NCBI GenBank assembly: GCA_015472025.1
Contig: BNHL01000001.1
Location: 1,957,501-2,021,500, forward strand
Length of the DNA stretch: 64,000 nt
Origin: Cytophagales bacterium WSM2-2
Lineage (GTDB): Bacteria > Bacteroidota > Bacteroidia > Cytophagales > Cyclobacteriaceae
Reading direction: 5' to 3'
The translations under genes and the position numbers were made by a program. The notes under the pieces were generated by a model. It did no database searches. It saw only the letters and a list, made by a program, of their open reading frames with translations, and was not told the DNA's origin. Shown piece after piece: positions 24,731 to 32,964 of the stretch (position 1 is its first letter; every line of letters starts with the position of its first letter).

Positions 24731-25470
24731 AAAATATTTTTTCGCTGGCTGGCAAGTCAATACTCGTTACGGGAGCTTCTTCAGGAATAGGCAGACAAAT
24801 TGCCATTACAACATCTGAGTTTGGTGCAGACGTGACTTTGGTCGGGCGTAATCAGCCGCGCTTAGACGAAACAAGGATCGCAATGACTGCAGGTAACCAT
24901 GAAATTATTGAGGCTGATCTTACGAGAAAGGAAGATTTAAAAACAATTCTTGATGGCAAAGTGTTTGACGGTGTGGTTTTTAATGCCGGGATTGTCGAGT
25001 ATGCACCTGTTAAATTTCTATCAGAAGAAAAAATTAAGAAAATTTTTGACACTAATTTCAATTCAGCTGCCTTGCTCTGTCAGCAACTATTAAAAAATAG
25101 AAAAATTCAGAAACAAGGGTCCCTGATATTTGTCTCATCGATCTCTTCAAAACTGGGAGTTCCCGGCACAGCTTTATACGCCTCATCTAAGGCAGCGCTG
25201 AGTGCGTTTACAAAAGTGGTTGCCTCAGAAGTGGCATCTCAGGGGATTCGCTCGAATAGTATTTGCCCTGGAATCATTCGTACACCTATGACAGAACTCG
25301 CAAAGGCAGTAACCTCAGGCGCGGACGTGGAAGATGCGTCAAAGGCGTATCCTCTTGGTTATGGAAATACGACTGATATTTCAGGTTTGGTTGTATTTTT
25401 ACTGTCGGACGCAAGTAGGTGGATGACGGGCTCAGATATTATTCTTGATGGTGGACTAACTTTAAACTGA
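24727..25470 (+). CDS. short-chain dehydrogenase/reductase (FabG-like)
   Basis: The 247-residue classical SDR has the NAD(P) motif TGASSGIG (residues 15-22), NAG at 87-89, Ser138 in FVSSIS, and the catalytic Y151 and K155 in YASSKAA. Length and motifs fit FabG-type 3-ketoacyl-ACP reductases. Position directly after KAS III (four-base overlap) suggests that it reduces the beta-keto product to a 3-hydroxyacyl-ACP. A sugar-nucleotide substrate cannot be excluded. Confidence 0.88.
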   Translation: MKNIFSLAGKSILVTGASSGIGRQIAITTSEFGADVTLVGRNQPRLDETRIAMTAGNHEIIEADLTRKEDLKTILDGKVFDGVVFNAGIVEYAPVKFLSEEKIKKIFDTNFNSAALLCQQLLKNRKIQKQGSLIFVSSISSKLGVPGTALYASSKAALSAFTKVVASEVASQGIRSNSICPGIIRTPMTELAKAVTSGADVEDASKAYPLGYGNTTDISGLVVFLLSDASRWMTGSDIILDGGLTLN

Positions 25471-25479
25471 ACGATTGCC

Positions 25480-26571
25480 ATGAAATCAAACATTTCACCA
25501 GTACATTACCATCAGGCAGCAATCTTTGAAAAAGAAAAACAATTTATTTTTAAAAAAAACTGGTGTTTTGTCGGCTTTAGAAGCCAGCTTGCCAATGTCA
25601 ATGATTTCATATGTAGGAGAATAGCAGATGTACCTGTGTTGATTCAAAATGTAAAAGGAGAGGTGCGTGCTTTTCTAAATGTTTGTTCTCACCGTTTCAG
25701 TCTCATTCAGCAAGACGAAACAGGCAATCGACCAATGGTGTGCCCCTATCACGGGTGGGCGTATGATCAAGAAGGTGTTCCTACAGGCATTCCCAAGAAA
25801 CCACTTTTCAAGGAGTTTACATATAAAGAACTTTGTGATATGCGATTGAAGCAATTTCAAATCGAATTCTGTGGCAATCTGTGTTTTGTTTCAATCGATG
25901 AAAAACCCCAGTCTATACGCGATTATCTTGGTGAGTTTTATGCTGAGTTAGAACAGATGTCAATGTCTTTGGGCAATCTGGTTGATATTAATAAAATGAC
26001 AATAAATGCCAATTGGAAAATCATAGTTGAAAACACGTTAGAAAGTTACCATGTGAATGCAATTCATGCTAGTACTTTTAAAAAATTGGGAGCTCAGGGA
26101 CTGGAGTTTGCCTTTACTCCTTTTCACTCTAACTGGAGTGCTGAATTGAATGTGAAAAGATCGGATCCGCAAAACAGAAAAATAGAAGACCTCTTTTCAG
26201 CCAGGCCTTATAAAATTGAGGGTTATAAACACATACTTGTTTTTCCTAATTTGTTAGTGTCATCCACTCATGGTTCATCATACAACTATTCACTAATTGA
26301 GCCCATAAATGAGAGTTCTACTTGGTTTACAAGCTATGTTTTTACTGCGGTCACATCAGACCAAGAAAAGAAAGCTTTACTAGCAGCCTTCGAAAAATCA
26401 TTAATTGATTTTAATAGGCAGGTGTTCGAAGAAGACAAAGCGATTTGTCAGGTTGTGCAACATGGAGTATTAAATGCAAGTTTGCCAGGTGTGCTCAGTC
26501 TTGAGGAAGAGCGCGTTCATGCGTTTCAGAAGATTTACATTAAATCAATTCAAGAATATGCAGGCAGCTAG
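25480..26571 (+). CDS. Rieske non-heme iron oxygenase (ring-hydroxylating type alpha subunit)
   Basis: The 363-residue protein has an N-terminal Rieske domain with ligands C69, H71 (NVCSHRF) and C88, H91 (VCPYHGWAY), and a catalytic domain with the mononuclear iron histidines H191 and H196 in ESYHVNAIH and a likely third ligand D319 (EEDKAICQ). The bridging acid between Rieske and iron sites, usually Asp, is Glu188 here. Family members hydroxylate, demethylate or desaturate. Inside an ACP/KAS cassette it most likely oxidises the carrier-bound chain or a sugar. No ferredoxin or reductase gene is nearby, so general cellular partners would be needed. Confidence 0.92.
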   Translation: MKSNISPVHYHQAAIFEKEKQFIFKKNWCFVGFRSQLANVNDFICRRIADVPVLIQNVKGEVRAFLNVCSHRFSLIQQDETGNRPMVCPYHGWAYDQEGVPTGIPKKPLFKEFTYKELCDMRLKQFQIEFCGNLCFVSIDEKPQSIRDYLGEFYAELEQMSMSLGNLVDINKMTINANWKIIVENTLESYHVNAIHASTFKKLGAQGLEFAFTPFHSNWSAELNVKRSDPQNRKIEDLFSARPYKIEGYKHILVFPNLLVSSTHGSSYNYSLIEPINESSTWFTSYVFTAVTSDQEKKALLAAFEKSLIDFNRQVFEEDKAICQVVQHGVLNASLPGVLSLEEERVHAFQKIYIKSIQEYAGS

Positions 26572-27568
26572 AATCAAGGCCATTTCTTACTATTTGCCTG
26601 ACCAAGTCCTGCACAATGCGAGCCTTAATCAATTGTTCCCTGAATGGTCAGTTGATAAAATATCAAGCAAGACTGGAATTTATCAGCGTCACATTGCTGC
26701 CCCTGATGAATTTTCATCCGATATGGCTGTGAAGGCCGCACAGAAATTATTTGATGAACATTTGATCACACCCGAATCGATTGATTTTATTCTACTGTGT
26801 ACACAAAGTCCCGATTATTTTTTACCAACAACGGCCTGCATCATTCAAGATAGATTGAAAATCCCTTCAACAGCTGGAGCAATCGACTTTAACTTAGGCT
26901 GTTCGGGTTACATTTACGGACTTAGTTTAGCCAAGGGATTGATCAGCGCCTTGATAGCAAAGAATATTCTCTTAATAACATCTGAAACTTACAGCAAGTT
27001 TATTCATCCAAAGGATAAGAGCAATCGTACAATTTTTGGTGATGGAGCATCAGCAACGCTAGTGTCGGCCAATGAAGGATTTGCAGAAATTGGCGATTTT
27101 GAATTAGGAACTGATGGAAGGGGAGCCAAAAATTTAATTGTGAAAAACGGTGGAATGCGTTTTCCATTCTCCTCTGCCAACGGCAAGGATGTTGCTGATG
27201 ACTACGGTAACATTTCAAATGACAATAATTTACACATGAACGGAACAGAAATATTTAATTTCACTTCTGAAGCTGTTCCGGTAATGATTAACAAAGTGTT
27301 GCAAAAACACTCACTCACCGCAGAAGATGTTCAGTTGTATGTTTTGCATCAAGCAAATAAGTACATGCTGAATCATTTGCGAAAAAAAATGCTGATCCCT
27401 GAAGAGCGGTTTTATTACTTTTTAGAAAATTGTGGCAATACAGTTTCCTCCACAATCCCTATTGCTTTGTATGAGGCATCCCGTGCTAATAAACTAAAGG
27501 GCAACATTGTTTTGGCAGGTTTTGGCGTGGGCTACTCTTGGGGCGCTTGTGTAATCACAATCAAATAA
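26558..27568 (+). CDS. beta-ketoacyl-ACP synthase III-like enzyme, second copy
   Basis: The ATG at 26558 overlaps the Rieske gene by 14 bases and gives 336 residues. The triad is complete: C115 (LGCSGYIYGL), H264 (VLHQANKYML) and N294 (ENCGNTVSSTIP). It is a divergent paralogue of the first copy, sharing blocks such as TQSPDYFLP and YSKFIHPKDKS. Two KAS III enzymes in one operon suggest either two condensation steps on different primers or one that acts in acyl transfer, as seen in some KAS III-like enzymes. Confidence 0.92.
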   Translation: MQAARIKAISYYLPDQVLHNASLNQLFPEWSVDKISSKTGIYQRHIAAPDEFSSDMAVKAAQKLFDEHLITPESIDFILLCTQSPDYFLPTTACIIQDRLKIPSTAGAIDFNLGCSGYIYGLSLAKGLISALIAKNILLITSETYSKFIHPKDKSNRTIFGDGASATLVSANEGFAEIGDFELGTDGRGAKNLIVKNGGMRFPFSSANGKDVADDYGNISNDNNLHMNGTEIFNFTSEAVPVMINKVLQKHSLTAEDVQLYVLHQANKYMLNHLRKKMLIPEERFYYFLENCGNTVSSTIPIALYEASRANKLKGNIVLAGFGVGYSWGACVITIK

Positions 27569-27603
27569 GATTCGGAGCTCGACTACTAAAAAACCGGCAA
27601 TTG

Positions 27604-29028
27604 ATGGCAAGCCTTAGCTTGATAGTAAATAGTAATACTCGCTACACTAAAGAATTAGAATACATCTGTGACGTGATTTTCAAGACGTTCTGGGGCTTAG
27701 ACTATGCCTTGAATAACAATGAGAATAACGAGGAGAAAATTATCCAAATACAGATCAATGATGTAAAGATAAATATCGCGAGTATTTTGTTTAACACAGA
27801 CCCATCTCAATGGCTCACAAAGAATTCACATCCAAAAGCACCACTTAGAATTCGCGAACTGCGGGATGATTTTCCGGGTAATAATTTTCTAAACTCTTCT
27901 GTTCCTGTAATCTATGGGATAGCTTTAGAAAAAGACAACGGCACATCAAAAAAAATATTTGACATAGATATCTTCGGAAGCATTTTTTTTATGCTTACTA
28001 GGTATGAAGAAATTGGATATGATGATTTTGATCTGGACTCGAGAGGGCGATTTAAAGAAAGACATTCATTAGCCTACCTGAATCAGTTTCATCATCGGGC
28101 GATTGTAAATGAATATCTTGACATACTATGGTTCATGGTTGAGAAGGCCTCAGGTGAAGGATATGCGAGAGTGAAACGTCAATCACGCATCATTGTTTCA
28201 CACGATATTGATTTTCCAATATCAATATCGAACAGAGGTATGATGGGCACTCTGAAAAATTTGGTTGGCGATCTATATGTCAGGAAAAGCCCTAAATTAT
28301 TTTTCTCAAGGATCAATGCTAAAATCAAGTCCACACTTGGCCTTCCGTTTAATGATCCTTACAGCACTTTTGATTATTTAATGTGGTGTGCTGAAAAGTA
28401 TAAATTTCACTGCACGTTTAATTTTATCCCAGGACACGAACCGAAGTCATTGGACGGCATTCAAAGCATTGATCATGTACTTGATACTTCATACTTCCAT
28501 CAAGTATTTCGTGCCATACACCAAAGGGGTCACTACATCGGATTTCATCCTAGTTATGTCACTTTCTGCGACTTAAATCAGACAGGAAGAGAATACCGGA
28601 ATCTCCTATCAATTATCAAAAAATGTGGAATTGAGCAGCAGCAGATTGGCGGCAGGCAACATTTTCTGAGGTGGAGGAATCCGCAAACGTGGCAAATCTG
28701 GAATGAACTTGGACTTCACTACGACTCATCGGTTGGATTTGAATCAACCGCAGGTTTTAGAGCAGGTTGTTGTTTTGAGTATCCGGTGTATGATCTGATA
28801 AACAGGAAGAAACTTGATCTTTTAGAATTCCCTCTGATGGTAATGGATACTGCAGTGCTTAATTTATCAAGCCAAGCATTCACCGAGCTCCACATTTTGG
28901 ATATTTATAAAATCTGTAAGCACTATGGCGGAATTTTTACACTTTTATATCACAATAATAATGTTGTTTCAGAAATTCAAAAACTGAAGTACGAGAGTAT
29001 TTTATCATTAGTCAATGACGGGCCTTAG
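27604..29028 (+). CDS. DUF7033/polysaccharide deacetylase-like protein
   Basis: The ATG at 27604 gives 474 residues; the frame to 27538 overlaps the KAS gene. The N-terminal ~200 residues resemble DUF7033 (FDIFGSIFFMLTRYEE pattern in IDIFGSIFFMLTRYEEIG). After residue 205 comes a NodB-like deacetylase barrel with IIVSHDIDFP, FNFIPGHE and GFHPSYVTF. Such proteins are common in Bacteroidota exopolysaccharide loci and may N-deacetylate a GlcNAc residue. The metal triad is only partly visible, so activity is uncertain. It has no signal peptide. It closes the plus-strand acyl operon. Confidence 0.82.
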   Translation: MASLSLIVNSNTRYTKELEYICDVIFKTFWGLDYALNNNENNEEKIIQIQINDVKINIASILFNTDPSQWLTKNSHPKAPLRIRELRDDFPGNNFLNSSVPVIYGIALEKDNGTSKKIFDIDIFGSIFFMLTRYEEIGYDDFDLDSRGRFKERHSLAYLNQFHHRAIVNEYLDILWFMVEKASGEGYARVKRQSRIIVSHDIDFPISISNRGMMGTLKNLVGDLYVRKSPKLFFSRINAKIKSTLGLPFNDPYSTFDYLMWCAEKYKFHCTFNFIPGHEPKSLDGIQSIDHVLDTSYFHQVFRAIHQRGHYIGFHPSYVTFCDLNQTGREYRNLLSIIKKCGIEQQQIGGRQHFLRWRNPQTWQIWNELGLHYDSSVGFESTAGFRAGCCFEYPVYDLINRKKLDLLEFPLMVMDTAVLNLSSQAFTELHILDIYKICKHYGGIFTLLYHNNNVVSEIQKLKYESILSLVNDGP

Positions 29029-29047
29029 TCGAAAAGTAACTACTTAT

Positions 29048-30313
29048 TTAAGATGACTGTAGTTCAGTCTTTTTTAAAGTCAGCCCTAACAAAATCAGAA
29101 TCCACAGTCCAGAAGTGATAAACATCGATAGCATAGGCGAGCCGGCAAGCAGAAATACTAGTAAAAAGAAAATTCCTAGATATCTTGAATCAACGGGGAG
29201 TGAGTTAAAAAACATAAAAATTAAGGAGACTAGTAAAATATTTAATCCAACGCCCCAATAGCCGAGATTCATATATCCATCACTTATTATTCCATTATTT
29301 GCATTCATTTCAGGGGCTGAGAAATAGGTTTCTGCAATTATAAATCCAACCGGACGATCAAAAGGATAGTGCACAAACCACTTGAAAAAATTGCTTTCAG
29401 CAAAATACAATGGATTGTTTTTAAACAGGTCAAAATAAAAATAATCGAGGTGAGAAGGGAGAAAGAGTAATCTCATCACGAAGGTACCCTTTAACTTGTG
29501 ACTGTCTATAAGTGAATCCACCAAAGGAAATAGAATCAAAACCAGGATCAATGCGTAAAGAAAAAATTTGATCTTTTCCAGCCACCCTTTTCCGAACGAA
29601 AAAAAGAAGAGAACAATAAATGAAGTTATATAGACGGTTTTATTGCCAGAGATTGCATAGAGATAAACCAAAATAGCTAAAATAAAAATAGCAAAGGAAT
29701 ATTGCTTCTTGATAAGAAAGAAGACCAAAAGCACAGGCAGGATTGCCCTCACTAGCCAATTATATAAGTAGTTTATGATCACGGATGAGTTCATATCAAA
29801 ATAGGCTCGCGTGTCATACACATCGTCTAAAAGAAAATTTCCTAAGTTAAAGTACACCCCAAAAGTGTAAAAGATAGGAACAAGGATTAGTGTTGTTAAG
29901 AAAAGAATAGCGCTCTTAGAAAAATACAAATTGCTAAGGGTAATTGTCTTTATCTTATAAGAGGAAATTGTTCCGATTGAAAGAAGCAAGGCAAACGTAG
30001 AGTAAAGGGGCCAAGGAATCTGGTTTTGAAACGAGTAGTTTACCAGAGCAGGTATAAAAAAAGAAACTATAAAGAATATTAAAACAGCATAGATGAATTC
30101 ACTTTTCTTTGAGACATAAAGAGAGAAGATCATCATCAAAGCGAATAGAATTTTCGTTTCAAAATACTTGTTAGTATTTACTTCCAGCCTCATTTGAAAT
30201 CTCTCGTAGCTTATTCCGACAAAATAGTAATAGTATAATTCCATGATTACGTAGTATAAAATCATGGCAACACTTATGGATAGTACTGACTTTTTAAAAG
30301 AAAATGTACTCAT
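29048..30313 (-). CDS. O-antigen polymerase Wzy-like membrane protein
   Basis: The 421-residue protein has about 12 hydrophobic helices and a hydrophilic loop around residues 270-330 containing RLLFLPSHLDYFYFDLF and HYPFDRPVGFIIAE. That layout matches oligosaccharide repeat-unit polymerases. It is downstream of the flippase gene with a four-base overlap, the usual wzx-wzy order, and is the best candidate for the true Wzy of this locus. Sequence conservation in this family is too low for more. Confidence 0.78.
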   Translation of the reverse strand: MSTFSFKKSVLSISVAMILYYVIMELYYYYFVGISYERFQMRLEVNTNKYFETKILFALMMIFSLYVSKKSEFIYAVLIFFIVSFFIPALVNYSFQNQIPWPLYSTFALLLSIGTISSYKIKTITLSNLYFSKSAILFLTTLILVPIFYTFGVYFNLGNFLLDDVYDTRAYFDMNSSVIINYLYNWLVRAILPVLLVFFLIKKQYSFAIFILAILVYLYAISGNKTVYITSFIVLFFFSFGKGWLEKIKFFLYALILVLILFPLVDSLIDSHKLKGTFVMRLLFLPSHLDYFYFDLFKNNPLYFAESNFFKWFVHYPFDRPVGFIIAETYFSAPEMNANNGIISDGYMNLGYWGVGLNILLVSLIFMFFNSLPVDSRYLGIFFLLVFLLAGSPMLSMFITSGLWILILLGLTLKKTELQSS

Positions 30314-31569
30314 TCTTTAATTTGTAAAATACTTGCTTCATAATCTGTTATTGCCTTGTATATAAAGGCCCCATAAAGCAAGTAGGCTAACAATTCAATG
30401 GCCACAAATACTAGTAGAAAATTGTCTATTGCTAACCCACCAAAGAGCCAAAGTGAGCACATCATAAGAAAATATGTTATTTGCCAATATGCTGCTAGTT
30501 TTATTCGTCCCAATACACCAAGAAGTACACTAAATGGAGAGACAATGAATGAAATAGCGTAAGAAAAAATCAAAATTTTTGTAAACTCTCCTGACAATCT
30601 CCACTTCGATCCAAACACTAGGGCGAAGATTTCTGGGGCGAAGAAGAATGTGATGATGATGGCGCACATAGAGAGAACGGCCAGTTTGGAAACAAGTCCA
30701 GTTATTTCTTTTGAAATGGAGTGAGCACTGTGACTTTTTTCAGCCACTTGTTGCATCAGTACTTGAGAGATACCAGTTGCAATGAGAGCAGACGGAGCGG
30801 CGAGAATTATCCGACTAAAATTAAAACTTCCGCTAACTTCTTCAGAGTAATATCTGTTAATGATTAAAACAGGCAACATAGCCCCAAGCGTATTTAACAT
30901 TGAAGGAAACACAGTATGTTTAGGGAATTCGCTATATCGTAATAAGTTAAAACGAATGGATTCTTTTGAAATTAATTTTCGATCGAACCCATTTCGAACG
31001 CATTGAAAAACAGAAAACACTCCATTAAACAGTCTGCCGATGAAGTCACCAATGATGAGGCCTGTTCCGAAAGATCCTAGCCCCAAGAACAACTGCGTTG
31101 TTACTTCGGCCAGTTTCTGACTTGCGCGATTAACCGAAGCTTCCTTAAATCTTTTTTCTCTGATAAGCCACGTGTTACCGAGCTTACTTGCCGATACCAG
31201 AAATAATGAGAATGGAATCAAAAAAAGCCAGCGGGATAATTCTGAATTGTGAAAACTCGTTGCTACAAGATCTCTCAGAAAGAATACGAGAGTCAATATC
31301 AAAAGCGAGTAAAAACCAGCGAATATGAGCCCCCCCACTACTAGGTTTGCAGCATCCTCTTTTTTCGGAGGCAGCATTACCGCACCATCATACCTTCCAG
31401 CAGATCCAATTTCCAGAAAACTAAAGACGCTAAAAAAAACGCCAAAAAGAGCATAGTCAGCAGGTGTAAAAATCCTGCTCAAAAGGGGGTAGCAAAGTAT
31501 CGGCAAAGCCATTGCTATGGCATTGCCTGATACCAATGTCAAAACATTCCTTAAAAAAGAAGAATTCAT
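30310..31569 (-). CDS. wzx: Wzx-like oligosaccharide flippase
   Basis: The 419-residue protein has 12 predicted helices and the MATE/MVF-type flippase opening (LTLVSGNAIAMALPILCYPLLSRIF, spread over the first 40 residues), a family typical of lipid-linked O-unit translocases. It carries the conserved LFGVFFSVFSFLEIGS-type segment. It would move the undecaprenyl-diphosphate repeat unit across the inner membrane. Four-base overlaps connect it with both neighbours. It is the only flippase in the window. Confidence 0.88.
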   Translation of the reverse strand: MNSSFLRNVLTLVSGNAIAMALPILCYPLLSRIFTPADYALFGVFFSVFSFLEIGSAGRYDGAVMLPPKKEDAANLVVGGLIFAGFYSLLILTLVFFLRDLVATSFHNSELSRWLFLIPFSLFLVSASKLGNTWLIREKRFKEASVNRASQKLAEVTTQLFLGLGSFGTGLIIGDFIGRLFNGVFSVFQCVRNGFDRKLISKESIRFNLLRYSEFPKHTVFPSMLNTLGAMLPVLIINRYYSEEVSGSFNFSRIILAAPSALIATGISQVLMQQVAEKSHSAHSISKEITGLVSKLAVLSMCAIIITFFFAPEIFALVFGSKWRLSGEFTKILIFSYAISFIVSPFSVLLGVLGRIKLAAYWQITYFLMMCSLWLFGGLAIDNFLLVFVAIELLAYLLYGAFIYKAITDYEASILQIKE

Positions 31570-32843
31570 TTAGGCACTCGATCAGTTGAAGCGTTACTCC
31601 ATACACTCACAAAGATGGAAAAGAAAAGTATACCTGAATAACGAGAGAGAATATTTTCAAATAACAAATTAAAACAAAAAATAAGCATAAAAATAAGAAG
31701 TGGATAATTACGCCCCACGAATGCGCGGAAAGTCAACTGTCCCAATCCAAACAAGAACAATCCAAAGATGAAAATACCCCCACCAATAAAATAATCGAGG
31801 TATTGGTTGTGACTATTGAATTTCTGTTCGCTCGCAAACGTATAACCTCTTTTTATGTATACGTTGGTCAGCGTGGATTCCTTGTTTCCCTCGCCAACAC
31901 CCAATAGCCAATTATTCTCAACGACTTCGAAAGATGCACTCCAGGAAAGGATTCTCAGATCGTGACCAAATTGTGCATGCGGATTTGGATTTGTAAACTG
32001 GCTCAACGAAAGGGTATCGCTGAATGCTTTTAATTTGGGATTAAGAGTGAGCAACCCTAATCCAGAGACTATGCACAGTGCAACAACAGTCTTAGTCGCC
32101 CAACCCCAATTCGCTCGTGCAATCAGGAATATGGCAAGACCAACTGTGAGCATTAAGGAGCTGATAAGTGCTGCTTTACTGGAGAGCAAGAAAATGATAC
32201 ACATGAAAAAAAAATAGACCCCTACCAAGAAACCGTTCCACCTTTTATATTCATTGGACTGAACGATTAAGAAAATCAGATACTGAGCGAAGACAATGTA
32301 AAGGCCAAAATAGGTTGGATGAATAAAGAACGAAAAAAAATCACCAAAAAAATAGTTGCCCCCCATCACTGAGCTTGTTAGGAAATCTTCGGAAGCTTCG
32401 GGGTTTACTCGTGGATTAAAGACCAAGGTATTACTGACATATGTGAAAGACATGAACACTGCTCTTGCCAGGCAAATCAATGCAGATGCAACATTGCCGA
32501 AGATAAGTGCCAGACTTATTTTCGAAACGGAAACATTCGAAAAATTGGAGTGCCAGGCAAATGTGAAAGGGATGAAAAGAAACAATAGGTTTTTTTCCAT
32601 GAAGGACCAGGGTGCTCCTGACCAAAACCCAGAGGCGAAATTGTAGAGGAAAAGAGAGGGAAGGAACCAATATACCTTTGCCATAGCTCTCCCCCTTTCC
32701 TTGAAAAGTTTTACAATGGCCGATAAGACGAGAATAATAATAGCTCCATTAGTAATTGAAATCGAAAACGGTAAGCTGGAAACAAGCAGAAGTATCGGCA
32801 AATTCCGGATGCCTAGGGATTTTTGGCTATGGTCTGAGCTCAT
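31566..32843 (-). CDS. second O-antigen ligase/polymerase family protein (Wzy_C)
   Basis: The 425-residue, 11-12-helix membrane protein has the large periplasmic loop with LGVGEGNKE... KFNSHNQYLDYFIGGG, the Wzy_C signature also present in the protein encoded at 12213. Because its operon already contains a Wzy-like gene, this one may be the ligase that transfers polymer to lipid A or another acceptor. It starts the wzx-wzy operon, four bases overlapping with wzx, and is divergent from the gene at 32965. Confidence 0.83.
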   Translation of the reverse strand: MSSDHSQKSLGIRNLPILLLVSSLPFSISITNGAIIILVLSAIVKLFKERGRAMAKVYWFLPSLFLYNFASGFWSGAPWSFMEKNLLFLFIPFTFAWHSNFSNVSVSKISLALIFGNVASALICLARAVFMSFTYVSNTLVFNPRVNPEASEDFLTSSVMGGNYFFGDFFSFFIHPTYFGLYIVFAQYLIFLIVQSNEYKRWNGFLVGVYFFFMCIIFLLSSKAALISSLMLTVGLAIFLIARANWGWATKTVVALCIVSGLGLLTLNPKLKAFSDTLSLSQFTNPNPHAQFGHDLRILSWSASFEVVENNWLLGVGEGNKESTLTNVYIKRGYTFASEQKFNSHNQYLDYFIGGGIFIFGLFLFGLGQLTFRAFVGRNYPLLIFMLIFCFNLLFENILSRYSGILFFSIFVSVWSNASTDRVPK

Positions 32844-32888
32844 GTAAAAATTTCAAATGCGTGATTAGAATCATGGAAAGTAAAAAAG

Positions 32889-32921
32889 TTTAAAATTTTC
32901 TTTACTAACAAGGTATTTTTG
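32889..32921 (+). promoter_or_regulatory. promoter for the membrane glycosyltransferase gene at 32965
   Basis: TTTA (32889-32892, one mismatch from TTTG), a 21-base spacer, then TATTTTTG (32914-32921), a perfect -7 match. The ATG follows about 44 bases after the box. Confidence 0.5.
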
Positions 32922-32964
32922 TTGAAGAAAGTCAGATATTTCATACACCAGCTATGGTGATGCC

